Positions 13,384 through 20,432 of a stretch of 20,432 nucleotides of DNA are shown here, in pieces. Under the pieces are notes generated by a model. The model worked only from the letters and a program-made list of their open reading frames with translations, ran no database searches and was not told the origin of the DNA. The DNA lies in assembly GCF_965660005.1 (NCBI RefSeq), contig NZ_CBFHYF010000031.1:1-20432 (forward strand), given 5' to 3'. Numbering within the stretch: the first letter of the stretch is position 1; each line of letters begins with the position of its first letter. A program made the translations under genes and the position numbers. The DNA is from Porticoccus sp965660005 (lineage in GTDB: Bacteria > Pseudomonadota > Gammaproteobacteria > Pseudomonadales > Porticoccaceae).

Positions 13384-16301
13384 CACAGCGATACCGGGGT
13401 CAGTTGCAGCGCGTCTGCCAGTTTGGCCCGGTCGGGACTGGTGATCACAGCGGTACTGACATGCTCTGCCACCAGATAGGTGGCAGCCACCCGCCGCAGA
13501 TCATCCAGTGTGGTTTCCCTGACCCGGTTGCGGAAGGTTTCCCTTACCTCGCGGCTGCGGCCATAGAGTTCCGCCTGAAAGGTTTCCTTGGCTTCGCCCG
13601 CCGGGGAACCGGGTTTGTCGATCGAGCTGATCACACCGAGGATGGCTTCTTCGACCTGTTGCCAATGGTGGGTTTCATGGTGCAGCCAGTGCAGCGCCTG
13701 ATCAAAGTCGTTCAGGGTGTCTTCAAGGCGGGGATCGCGATAGGAGAAAAAGCGGAATGCGGCAATGTTGTTTTCCTGGCTGGCTCCGCCGCCATAGGCC
13801 CCGCCCTGTTCGCGGATAGTGCGGTGCAGATAGCCATTGCGCAGAAAACCGCCCAGCACGGTGAGTGCCGCTGCATCCGGGTGAGAGAGCGGTACCGTGG
13901 GATAGGCTTTGGCGCAGAAATTGACCTGGGTGCTGGCCTTCCACAGTTCTGCCACCCGTCGATGCAGTTCCGATTGCTGAAAGGCATTGAACGCCTCGCC
14001 GGAGGCCGGTGCGAAGCGCTGTTGAATGACCTGCTGGTAGTCCTCCAGCTTGTCCTTTTCACCCACCACCAGAAATTGCCGCGGTGCACCCAAGACCTGT
14101 TGATGAATGGTCGCCAGTTCTGCGGCCAGCCCATCCAGCAGGGTCGTGTCGGACAGACTGCTATCCAGTTGTTTGATATGGCGGATACCAGCCAGACCAC
14201 TCCAGCGATGGGCCAGATACGCGCCCGGGCTGATGCCGCTGGAAGCCGCCGCCATGGCCAGCTGGTGGCCGCTACCGGTGACGCTGGTCTCGCGCCGGGC
14301 CCGGGTCTGGGCGATCAGTTCGCGGATCCGGGTCAGCTCGTCAAAGCGGACCTGTTCCAGTGTCGCCTGCATCAGGTCAGTGAGTTCGGCCTGGTGTCTG
14401 GCCAGCCCCTTACTGGACAGCACCAGATGTCCGGACAGATCCTGTTGGTTGTCCGGTTTGCCGCGCACAGAGGCATAGGTGTGGATACTCCCGCACACTT
14501 TCGATTGCCAGAGCTGGGTGGCCAGGTAATCCCGGTCGCCAATCCCCAGTTCGGTAAGGCTGTTGCAGTAGATCGGCAGCAGATCGAGCTGAGCTTCACT
14601 CAGGGCTGGCAGTGGCAGCAGGATCTGTTGATACACCAGACCGTTGGTGCCAGTGCCGTAACTGGTCAGTGTCAGGGGGCGGGTTTTTCGTTCGGTGGCC
14701 GCCACATAGTCCATCTGCGGCGGAATATCGTCCAGGCCCACTTTGGGCAGAATCGAATCGTCATCTTTCTGCTGTTGGCGCTGGTTGAGCACTTCGGCCT
14801 GTTTTACGATCGCCTGTTTGCCCGCTTCATCGAGACCGGCCTTGATGGCCGCGAGCTTGTCGGCCTCAATGTTTTCCCGGTGGGCAGAGAGCTCCCGGTC
14901 GGGTGCCATGGTCAGGCGCACCCGGTGGGGATTTTCCAGCAGCAACCGGCGGGCAAGTTGTTTGATGTAATCGGGATCCCGGATCAGATACTGGAGTTTT
15001 TCCAGCACCGGATCCAGATTCAACAGGGCAATCGGATCGCCGCGATGGGTGGCACTGGTGAGTGCCGTGAGAATCAGTTGTAGCCCGTAGGGGTATCCGT
15101 CTCCACCGATTTCACGCTGTTGCAGTTCCAGCTGGTGCAGCGAGGCGGCCAGTTGTTCTTGCGGGATGCCATTTTCTGCCACGTCCTCGAGCACCGAGAG
15201 CACCAGCGCTTGCAGCGCATCGGCACGATCCGGTTCGCTGCCCTCAATACCGCAGACAAAGCAGAGCTCTCGCTGGGAATCATCCAGCCCGCACAGCGGT
15301 GAGGGCGATGAGCCGAGTTCGGTTGTCTCGAGTGCTTTCAGCAGGGGCGAGGCGCTGTTATCGAGCAGCACGCTGCATAGCAGGTGTGCCTCCATGCTGG
15401 CTTCCAGATCAGTGGCTTTGCCCAGTAGCCAGCCCATCACGATGTGGGTACGGTTGTCGGTGCTGCCTTCTTCATTGAACGGGTAGGTTTTCTCTACAGT
15501 CACCGGGGTGGTGTAGCGTTGTTCATCGGGGACGGAAATTTCCACGTCCAGTCGGTCGAAACGTTGCAGGGCATTATTTTCGATATCGGTCTGGAGTTCC
15601 GTAACCGGGATATTGCCGTAGGTCATGAAAATGGCATTGGACGGGTGGTAGTGGGTTTTGTAGAAATCCTTTAACTGCGCGTAACTGAGATCGGGGATGT
15701 GGGCTGGATCGCCGCCACTGTTGTAGTGATACGTGGTGGTGGGGTAGAGATGCTCGCAGAGGGTCTGCCACAGGGTCGAGGGCACGGAGCTCATCGCCCC
15801 CTTCATTTCATTGTAAACCACGCCTTTATAGACCAGCGGGGCGTCGGTATTGCCGGGTTCGGCAAATTCCACCCGGTGGCCTTCCTGGCGGAAATCCAGT
15901 TCATCCAGCCGGGAAAAAAACACGGCGTCCAGATAGACGTCCAGCAGGTTGTCAAAATCCTTGCGATTCTGGCTGGCGAAGGGATAGGCGGTCCAGTCAG
16001 AACTGGTCATGGCGTTCATAAAGGTATTCAGAGAGCGGCGGATCATCATGAAAAAAGGATCGCGTACCGGGTATTTTTCGCTGCCGCAGAGGGCGGTGTG
16101 TTCGAGTATGTGTGCCACGCCGGTGGAGTCATGGGGCACGGTGCGCAATGCTACCAGGAAGACATTTTCGGGGTTGTCGGCGGCAATGTGAATATGCTGG
16201 GCACCGGTCTTGCGGTGGCGGTATTCCGCAACATCGATGTTCAGGGAATCAATACGCTCGCTGCGCAGAAATTCAAAGGCGGGGTGTGCCTGTGTCGTCA
16301 T
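13383..16301 (-). CDS. M16C family zinc metallopeptidase (presequence-protease/insulinase-like)
   Basis: This encodes 972 residues, the size of PreP-type two-half peptidases. The inverted zinc motif HILEH is at residues 64-68 (His64, Glu67 catalytic, His68). The distal zinc ligand is Glu165 in YNEMKGAM. ALCGSEKYPVRDPF and SSDWTAYPFAS are characteristic of the PreP/Cym1 subfamily. The C-terminal half keeps the REQGGAYGGGA and FFSYRDPRLEDTL elements of the inactive M16 repeat. No signal peptide is seen (MTTQAHPAFEFLRSERID), so it probably acts in the cytoplasm on peptides, possibly cleaved leader peptides. GAGG precedes ATG 16301 by 8 bases. It lies 86 bp after the AEC gene and overlaps the thioesterase start by one base (TGATG). 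Confidence 0.95.
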   Translation of the reverse strand: MTTQAHPAFEFLRSERIDSLNIDVAEYRHRKTGAQHIHIAADNPENVFLVALRTVPHDSTGVAHILEHTALCGSEKYPVRDPFFMMIRRSLNTFMNAMTSSDWTAYPFASQNRKDFDNLLDVYLDAVFFSRLDELDFRQEGHRVEFAEPGNTDAPLVYKGVVYNEMKGAMSSVPSTLWQTLCEHLYPTTTYHYNSGGDPAHIPDLSYAQLKDFYKTHYHPSNAIFMTYGNIPVTELQTDIENNALQRFDRLDVEISVPDEQRYTTPVTVEKTYPFNEEGSTDNRTHIVMGWLLGKATDLEASMEAHLLCSVLLDNSASPLLKALETTELGSSPSPLCGLDDSQRELCFVCGIEGSEPDRADALQALVLSVLEDVAENGIPQEQLAASLHQLELQQREIGGDGYPYGLQLILTALTSATHRGDPIALLNLDPVLEKLQYLIRDPDYIKQLARRLLLENPHRVRLTMAPDRELSAHRENIEADKLAAIKAGLDEAGKQAIVKQAEVLNQRQQQKDDDSILPKVGLDDIPPQMDYVAATERKTRPLTLTSYGTGTNGLVYQQILLPLPALSEAQLDLLPIYCNSLTELGIGDRDYLATQLWQSKVCGSIHTYASVRGKPDNQQDLSGHLVLSSKGLARHQAELTDLMQATLEQVRFDELTRIRELIAQTRARRETSVTGSGHQLAMAAASSGISPGAYLAHRWSGLAGIRHIKQLDSSLSDTTLLDGLAAELATIHQQVLGAPRQFLVVGEKDKLEDYQQVIQQRFAPASGEAFNAFQQSELHRRVAELWKASTQVNFCAKAYPTVPLSHPDAAALTVLGGFLRNGYLHRTIREQGGAYGGGASQENNIAAFRFFSYRDPRLEDTLNDFDQALHWLHHETHHWQQVEEAILGVISSIDKPGSPAGEAKETFQAELYGRSREVRETFRNRVRETTLDDLRRVAATYLVAEHVSTAVITSPDRAKLADALQLTPVSL

Positions 16302-16387
16302 ATTCGGACCTCGGTTATCGGGTGTTCGGGCAAACGGCCATTCTACCTGCGGGCCCGGTGCTTAGCCACGCCCGATATGGGGCCGGA

Positions 16388-17353
16388 TCAGACCAGTGCC
16401 AGCGCTTTGAGGGTCAGCAGGCCGCCCGTGACGGTCAGCATGCCCAACAGGGTTGACAGTACCACCATGTTGGCGGCCAACTCGGCGTTGCCGCCCAGGG
16501 ACTTCACCTGAATAAAGCTGGCCACTGCAGTGGGTGTTGAGGTCAGCAGAAACAGAATGCCCAGCGCCATACCACTGACGCCGAGCCAGGCGGCCACGCC
16601 GACAATCAATAGCGGTGTGATCACCAGCTTCAGCAGGGCTGCAGTGAGTGTGCTGGCACCGGCGTGTTGCAACGCCCTGAGGTTCATTGAGGCACCGATG
16701 CAGAGCAGTGCCAGTGGCAGGGTCATTTGGGCAAAGTAATTGCCGGTGTCTTCCAGCAGGGCGGATAGCGGCAGCCCGCCCAGCTTGACCAGAAAGCCCA
16801 GTGCAATCCCGATCAGCAGCGGGTTGGTGAGCGTATTGCGCAGCATTCGCCGCATCGGGGACTGGCCGTCACCGGTCTGGATGGGGTTGAGTGCTATCAC
16901 AGCCAGTACGTTATACAGCACGGTCAGCAGGGCAATGGGCACGGCCGCCGTTGCCAGACCCACCTGTCCGTAGGCGTTGCCGCAAAAAGCCAGCCCGATG
17001 ACCGCCAGATTACCCCGGAAAACACCCTGTACGAAGATGCCGCAATCGGCCTTGTTCTCTCTGTTAAATAACCGGCCAATGGGCCAGGCCAGGGCGAACA
17101 TCAACAGCGTCAGCGGGATTGCCACCAGCAGTGGTATCCCCATGGCAACGCCACTCAGGTCTGCCCGGTAAATGCTCAGAAACAGAATCACCGGCAGCCC
17201 CACTTTGAACACCAGGTCGGATGCCGGCTGGATAAATGCAGCGGGAATCAGGCCCGCTTTTTTCAGCAGCAGACCGAGCAGGACCACCAGGAAAATCGGG
17301 CCGGTAATCGACAGCGCAAAGCCCAGCAGGGCGAGGGGGGTGGTTTCGTTCAT
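16388..17353 (-). CDS. AEC (auxin efflux carrier) family transporter
   Basis: This encodes 321 residues. ATG 17353 gives MNETTPLALLGFALSITGPIF. Reading further upstream would enter the noncoding terminator region. About ten hydrophobic helices are arranged as two five-helix halves, joined by a polar stretch (NPIQTGDGQSPMRRMLRN). Family features are the FKVGLPVILFLSIYRADL crossover region in the first half and LCIGASMNLRAL plus TSTPTAVASFIQVKSLGGN in the second. COG0679 members export or import small organic acids such as malate or malonate, or auxin in plants; no substrate can be named here. No good Shine-Dalgarno sequence precedes the ATG, which leaves some doubt about the start. It is probably the first gene of the minus-strand operon ending at cmoB. 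Confidence 0.9.
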   Translation of the reverse strand: MNETTPLALLGFALSITGPIFLVVLLGLLLKKAGLIPAAFIQPASDLVFKVGLPVILFLSIYRADLSGVAMGIPLLVAIPLTLLMFALAWPIGRLFNRENKADCGIFVQGVFRGNLAVIGLAFCGNAYGQVGLATAAVPIALLTVLYNVLAVIALNPIQTGDGQSPMRRMLRNTLTNPLLIGIALGFLVKLGGLPLSALLEDTGNYFAQMTLPLALLCIGASMNLRALQHAGASTLTAALLKLVITPLLIVGVAAWLGVSGMALGILFLLTSTPTAVASFIQVKSLGGNAELAANMVVLSTLLGMLTVTGGLLTLKALALV

Positions 17354-17432
17354 AACAGCCGGCCAGAATAACTGGCGGTTATCATACCAGCCGGGTTGTG
17401 CTGACAATATGCCGGATTGATTGCACTGACAT

Positions 17433-17461
17433 AAAAAAACCTCCACCGCTGGGGTGGAGGT
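17433..17461 (-). terminator. Rho-independent terminator of the TonB-dependent receptor gene
   Basis: On the minus strand a 9-bp perfect stem ACCTCCACC/GGTGGAGGT (17453-17461 with 17439-17447) and a 5-nt loop are followed by a T-run (A-run 17433-17438 on the plus strand). It is 27 bp past the receptor stop, and it separates the receptor from the AEC gene. In the remaining gap to 17354 only a small inverted repeat ATAAC-N5-GTTAT (17368-17382) stands out. Confidence 0.9.
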
Positions 17462-17487
17462 ATCAAGGTCTGAAAGTGGGATTGCGA

Positions 17488-19638
17488 TCAGAAAGCGTAT
17501 TCAATACCGACGGAGGCGGTACGTGGTTTATTGGGGCGTGCGCCATCGGGGAGGCGGGAAACGATTTTCTCCTGATCGAAGATGTTTTCCATTTTGGCGT
17601 AAACCACGGTATCCGGATTGATGCTGTAGCGGCTGATGAAATCGACCACCAGCAGGTTGTCGGTTTTATCCCACTTCGGGTTGTCGTCGCAACCGACATT
17701 GCTGCACATCTCATCGGTGAACTTGGCGACCATGTAGTTGTTCCAGCTGAAGGGGGTTTCGAGACCGGCGCGCAGGCTGAAGGTGTTTTCCGGGACATCG
17801 GCCAGCCGATCCCCCTTGTCGAAGCCCAGTGCCACTTCATCTTCACTGATTTCAGCTTTGGTATAGGTGTAGCTCAGGTCTACCGGGATGAAAAAATCGC
17901 CTGCCTGGAAGCGGTTGCCCGCGGTCAGTTCGATACCCTGAATCACCGCTTCACCGGTAGTAAAGCTGCCGCTGGTGGCACCGTTGCTACAAGGGTTGGC
18001 CGCCGAGCAGTTTTCGGTTTTGTTATCAAAGTCGCTGTAAAAACCGATCATCTCTGCAAAGAAGTTGTTTTCATGGAAGCGAATGCCGGTTTCATAGTTG
18101 ACGCTGGTTTCGGGGTCTTCATGTTCTGAGGCGCCGCCACCGAGGGGAGAAAAGCCGCGGTGCACACCGGCCAGCACCTGCCATTGATCGGTCAGGTCAT
18201 AGGTAAAGGAAACTCCCGGTAACAGTTCTTCGGAACGGTTGGATTTCTTGCTGCTGACGGTGTTGCGGGATTCGTCGGCATAGCGTTCTTCCGACGAGTG
18301 CACTTTCTCGTAGCGAAGGAATAAATTCAGCGCCAGCGCATCGGTGACCTGCCAGTTGTCCGTCAGCCAGAATGAAATGGCTTCTGCATCTTCCACGCGA
18401 TTGTCGCCGCTGGAGATCGGATTGGTGCTCACATATTGCAGTCTGCCATCCACCTGGTCGTAGACATCCACCGGTTGCAGTCGATCCACCTCATCTTCAT
18501 GGGCGCGACCGCCGATATTGAGCTGGTGTACACCCATGTCTACGGCAAAATTCAGTTCCAGGCCATAGGACTCGTATTCACGGTCGTTGTTTTTATAGGT
18601 CAGGCGGGTTGCATCGGCAGTGCCGTCGAGGATTGCCTGGGCGTTGGCATCACCCTGATTGGCTGCGTTGATCAGGCTGCTGCCGCCGCTCAGCTTGAAC
18701 CAGTTGCGGGAAAATTCGTTGTAGTAACCGGTGGCCGTCATCCGCACAATGTCAGTCAGATCCAGATTGTAGACGGCGCTGTAGCCCTTGTGTCGCAAGC
18801 TCATTTCATCCGGCAACGACAGCCCGTAGCGACGTTTTGAGCTGTTCCTGAAATCGGCATCGGTGAGCCCGAGGTAGGTTTCATCGGACACTTCCTCGGA
18901 GTACTGGGCCTTTAACAGCAGGCTCTGGCCCTCAATTTCCCAGAATAATTTGCCCATGTAGTCTTCGATGTCATAGCCGGTATCGCGACTGCTGCGGTCG
19001 ATATTTTTGAAGCCGTCCGAGTCGCGTTGCACGGTTTCCAGCAGCCAGCCGAAGTCTCCAAGTGCACCGCCGCCAAACCTGCCGCCGTAGTTCAGGTACA
19101 GGTCCCGCATACCGTCTTCACCGGCAGCCAGGCGCAACTTGCCGCTGTTCTCATCGGGGATCGGTGTGGATTTCAGGTTGACGATGCCGCCGGTGGTTTG
19201 CGGGCCGTAGCGCAGCAGGGGCGCGCCTTTCAGTAGTTCAATGGAGTCCATGCGAAGCGTGGTGGGGAAGTAGTAGGCAGCTGGTCCCGCATAGGGAGCT
19301 GGCGCGATCATGATGCCGTCTTCGAGGAGCGTGATTTTTGAAGAGCGCTCCGAGGTGGCGCCGCGGATGCCGATATTTGGGCGCAGGCCAAAGCCATCCT
19401 CTTCGCGAATATAGACGCCGGGAACCGTTTTTAACAGCTGGTTGATGTCAGTGGGCGCTTCGATGGCAATCTGTTCCTGATCGATGAGCGCGCCGGAACC
19501 GGCGAGTTCTCGTACGTCTGCTCTGGAGCCGATAATGGAGATGGTTTCAATGTCGGTTTTTGCCTCATCTGCCGCCATGGCCAGCAGGGGCAAGGTCAGC
19601 GAAGCCGTTAAAAAAGAAAGAGTGAATCTGTTGGCCAT
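17488..19638 (-). CDS. TonB-dependent outer-membrane receptor, FecA-like
   Basis: This encodes 716 residues. The signal peptide covers about residues 1-22 (cleavage near AMA-ADE). A TonB-box-like ETISIIG follows at ~31-37, then the plug domain (~40-160) with GLRPNIGIRGATSERSSKIT, LLEDGIMIAPAPYAGPAAYYFPTTLRM and LLRYGPQTTGGIVNLKS. The rest is a 22-strand-type barrel ending VGIEYAF with terminal Phe. The APY-GP-YYFP and YGPQTxGG wording is that of FecA-type ferric-citrate receptors. The N-terminal signalling domain of FecA and any FecI/FecR neighbours are absent, so transcription is probably controlled by Fur alone through the box array upstream. Cargo could be ferric citrate or another ferric chelate. 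A pair of Cys (CSAANPC) lies in an extracellular loop. The start follows a G8 Shine-Dalgarno tract. Confidence 0.95.
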   Translation of the reverse strand: MANRFTLSFLTASLTLPLLAMAADEAKTDIETISIIGSRADVRELAGSGALIDQEQIAIEAPTDINQLLKTVPGVYIREEDGFGLRPNIGIRGATSERSSKITLLEDGIMIAPAPYAGPAAYYFPTTLRMDSIELLKGAPLLRYGPQTTGGIVNLKSTPIPDENSGKLRLAAGEDGMRDLYLNYGGRFGGGALGDFGWLLETVQRDSDGFKNIDRSSRDTGYDIEDYMGKLFWEIEGQSLLLKAQYSEEVSDETYLGLTDADFRNSSKRRYGLSLPDEMSLRHKGYSAVYNLDLTDIVRMTATGYYNEFSRNWFKLSGGSSLINAANQGDANAQAILDGTADATRLTYKNNDREYESYGLELNFAVDMGVHQLNIGGRAHEDEVDRLQPVDVYDQVDGRLQYVSTNPISSGDNRVEDAEAISFWLTDNWQVTDALALNLFLRYEKVHSSEERYADESRNTVSSKKSNRSEELLPGVSFTYDLTDQWQVLAGVHRGFSPLGGGASEHEDPETSVNYETGIRFHENNFFAEMIGFYSDFDNKTENCSAANPCSNGATSGSFTTGEAVIQGIELTAGNRFQAGDFFIPVDLSYTYTKAEISEDEVALGFDKGDRLADVPENTFSLRAGLETPFSWNNYMVAKFTDEMCSNVGCDDNPKWDKTDNLLVVDFISRYSINPDTVVYAKMENIFDQEKIVSRLPDGARPNKPRTASVGIEYAF

Positions 19639-19645
19639 GGATGTT

Positions 19646-19653
19646 CCCCCCCC
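19646..19653 (-). promoter_or_regulatory. G8 homopolymer serving as Shine-Dalgarno tract of the receptor gene
   Basis: Eight consecutive G on the minus strand lie 7 bases before ATG 19638 and are the only purine-rich block available for ribosome binding. Such tracts can gain or lose bases by slippage, which would alter the spacing and strength of initiation. Confidence 0.5.
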
Positions 19654-19697
19654 GGAACTATTACGGTGTTATAGCGTTGTGCCTGTTTCAAATTCCT

Positions 19698-19728
19698 GAT
19701 AATGCTAATCCAAATGATAACGATTATC
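19698..19728. promoter_or_regulatory. Fur-box array upstream of the TonB-dependent receptor
   Basis: The plus strand can be parsed as successive hexamers GATAAT, GCTAAT, CCAAAT, GATAAC, GATTAT and C. This is the NAT(A/T)AT-type repeat pattern that Fur binds, with GATAACGATTATC (19716-19728) the strongest core. It lies about 60-90 bases upstream of the receptor start, so Fur-Fe2+ repression of this gene is expected. On the plus strand a TATAAT (19732-19737) adjoins it. Confidence 0.8.
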
Positions 19729-19832
19729 AATTATAATTTTGTTGGAGGAATGAGAAATGCCCTGTCCGGGGCGTGAATGCGAGTTTGTTTTATGGTGCGG
19801 TGATAAGGGTGCGCCGGCCGAAAGATCAGCGC

Positions 19833-19877
19833 CGAAACAGAAAGACCCGAAACAGAAAGACCCGAAACAGAAAGACC
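19833..19877. repeat. Three perfect copies of a 15-bp tandem repeat
   Basis: The unit CGAAACAGAAAGACC occurs three times without mismatch (19833-19847, 19848-19862, 19863-19877). A degenerate partial copy lies just before it (CGAAAGATCAGCGC). It lies in the gap between the receptor and the DUF2892 gene. The unit length is a multiple of three, so it would add PKQKD repeats if the plus-strand frame 19757-20038 were translated. Confidence 0.9.
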
Positions 19878-19893
19878 CGGGTCAATCCGGGTC
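19866..19893 (-). terminator. Probable terminator of the DUF2892 gene
   Basis: On the minus strand GACCCGG (19893-19887) pairs with CCGGGTC (19880-19874) around a 6-nt loop. TTTCTGTTT follows. The U-rich tail is interrupted by C and G, so strength is moderate. The tail is supplied by the 15-bp repeat, which repeats it twice more. Confidence 0.5.
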
Positions 19894-19910
19894 GGTGGGA
19901 TTTAAGCGTA

Positions 19911-20111
19911 TCAGTCAGCTTGTTTTTTTGTCCGGCAGGTATCGAACCCCAGCAAGCTGTAAACCGGGCAATTGCCCAACAGCGCAGTCGCAAGGGGTAT
20001 CAGACCGATCCAGCCCCAGGCCGTTTGTGGCCCAATAAATACCAGGGTGATTAAGACCAGTCCCACCACAAGCCGAAGCAGACGATCTGCGGTACCCAGA
20101 TTAATTTTCAT
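19911..20111 (-). CDS. DUF2892 (YgaP-like) small inner-membrane protein
   Basis: This encodes 66 residues. ATG 20111 is chosen because GGAGA precedes it by 8 bases; GTG 20126 overlaps that site. The sequence MKINLGTADRLLRLVVGLVL, then FIGPQTAWGWIGLIPLATALLGNCPVYSLLGFDTC, is the DUF2892 pattern: an N-terminal amphipathic segment, two short membrane helices and the GxCPxYxLLGxxTC cysteine motif. In other bacteria this domain occurs alone or fused to rhodanese domains, hinting at sulfur or redox chemistry at the membrane, but its function is not established. A perfect FNR/Anr site lies upstream at class II distance, suggesting activation under low oxygen. A probable terminator follows. Confidence 0.9.
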   Translation of the reverse strand: MKINLGTADRLLRLVVGLVLITLVFIGPQTAWGWIGLIPLATALLGNCPVYSLLGFDTCRTKKQAD

Positions 20112-20140
20112 AATAATGTTCTCCACGTTGTGTTCTATTG

Positions 20141-20182
20141 AGTATGGATGTCACAGGGCAATTCTGATTTGATGGTGATCAA
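20141..20182 (-). promoter_or_regulatory. FNR/Anr-dependent class II promoter of the DUF2892 gene
   Basis: TTGATGGTGATCAA (20169-20182) is a perfect match to the FNR/Anr consensus TTGAT-N4-ATCAA. On the minus strand CATACT (20146-20141) starts 22 bases after the box, exactly where a -10 element belongs when the box is centred at -41.5. The expected start of transcription is near 20134, giving a leader of about 23 bases that holds the GGAGA site. Confidence 0.8.
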
Positions 20183-20248
20183 TCCGAGGGCAGGTATTCT
20201 CATGCCGATCCGAACCCTCGTGCCGGTTGTGTGATTAAAGGATAGGCC

Positions 20249-20432
20249 ATGACGCGTTTTCGTTCGTTTCTTTGTCTGACGCTTCTCGGCGGACTGACCG
20301 TTGTATTGCCTATTGCGCTGCTGGCAATGATCTTTCTGTGGCTGTTTGATCTGGTGGCCGATCTGATCAGTCCCCTCACCGGGTTGTTGCGCGAGCAGGC
20401 CACCATCAGCGAATTTCTGGCTTTGTTGGTGG
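20249..20432 (+). CDS. DUF502 family membrane protein, N-terminal part (cut by window end)
   Basis: ATG 20249 opens a frame that stays open to the window edge (61 complete codons). AAAGGATAGG ends 2-3 bases before it and includes the likely ribosome-binding site. The product starts MTRFRSFLCLTLLGGLTVVLP, followed by IALLAMIFLWLFDLVADLIS and PLTGLLREQ. This is the positively charged N-terminus, first transmembrane helix and LxxxLLP...W-FD pattern of DUF502 proteins, which normally have about 200-230 residues and two membrane helices. The function is unknown. It is divergent from DUF2892, and the FNR box lies 66 bases upstream. That box is not at -41.5 relative to any obvious -10 here (TATTCT 20195-20200), so shared control is uncertain. 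Confidence 0.8.
   Translation, partial: MTRFRSFLCLTLLGGLTVVLPIALLAMIFLWLFDLVADLISPLTGLLREQATISEFLALLV

Noticed and set aside
13404..15083. 559-residue plus-strand reading frame
   Set aside because: It lies fully antisense to the M16C peptidase, which has catalytic motifs in order; codon bias of the real gene keeps the opposite frame open.
17398..18129. 243-residue plus-strand reading frame
   Set aside because: It crosses the receptor terminator and is antisense to the receptor C-terminus.
19833..19877. CRISPR array
   Set aside because: The 15-bp units are directly adjacent with no spacers and there are no cas genes.

Overview
The window looks like a chromosomal segment of a free-living, probably marine, gammaproteobacterium. 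The cmoA/cmoB wobble-uridine pair, an FldB-type long-chain flavodoxin, Pseudomonas-like pgi and gap genes, a tRNA-Arg(ACG) and a DUF1302/DUF1329/MMPL cluster all fit that group. The exact genus cannot be fixed from sequence reading alone. Codon use and base composition look even, and no insertion sequence, integrase, phage gene or CRISPR array was seen.

Layout. (1) Positions 1-5892, plus strand, hold an envelope gene cluster. It runs: end of a DUF1302 beta-barrel protein, a secreted DUF1329 protein, a membrane-anchored YCF48-like beta-propeller, and a 12-TM MMPL/RND transporter. A terminator closes it. A 94-residue stand-alone LuxR-type HTH gene follows (6092-6376). (2) Positions 6453-9204, minus strand, hold pgi and gap. 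(3) Positions 9320-9474, plus strand, hold a sigma-70 promoter, tRNA-Arg(ACG) and a strong terminator. A hairpin-rich noncoding spacer of about 390 bp follows. (4) Positions 9868-11212, plus strand, hold a membrane sensor protein that stops just after its HAMP region, then fldB. (5) Positions 17353-11234, minus strand, hold an AEC-family transporter, an M16C metallopeptidase, a hotdog thioesterase, cmoA and cmoB. The middle three are translationally coupled by TGATG and ATGA overlaps. (6) Positions 19638-17488, minus strand, hold a FecA-like TonB-dependent receptor with a hexameric Fur-box array upstream and its own terminator. (7) Positions 19757-20432 hold a 15-bp tandem repeat, a DUF2892 membrane protein (minus) under a textbook FNR/Anr box, and the start of a divergent DUF502 membrane protein (plus).

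How the genes may work together. The first four proteins span outer membrane (DUF1302), periplasm (DUF1329, LolA/LolB-like fold by family knowledge), a periplasm-facing propeller, and inner membrane (MMPL). That is the geometry of a trans-envelope route for a hydrophobic molecule. Direction and substrate are unknown, and this is the best candidate here for an undescribed system. In it, the beta-propeller gene has its natural C-terminal tail in the -1 frame, joined at a GGGTTTG heptamer phased as a -1 slippery site. This is either a frameshift mutation or sequencing error, or programmed frameshifting. The rest of the window is mostly housekeeping: upper glycolysis/gluconeogenesis, tRNA wobble modification, electron transfer, iron uptake and oxygen-responsive membrane functions.
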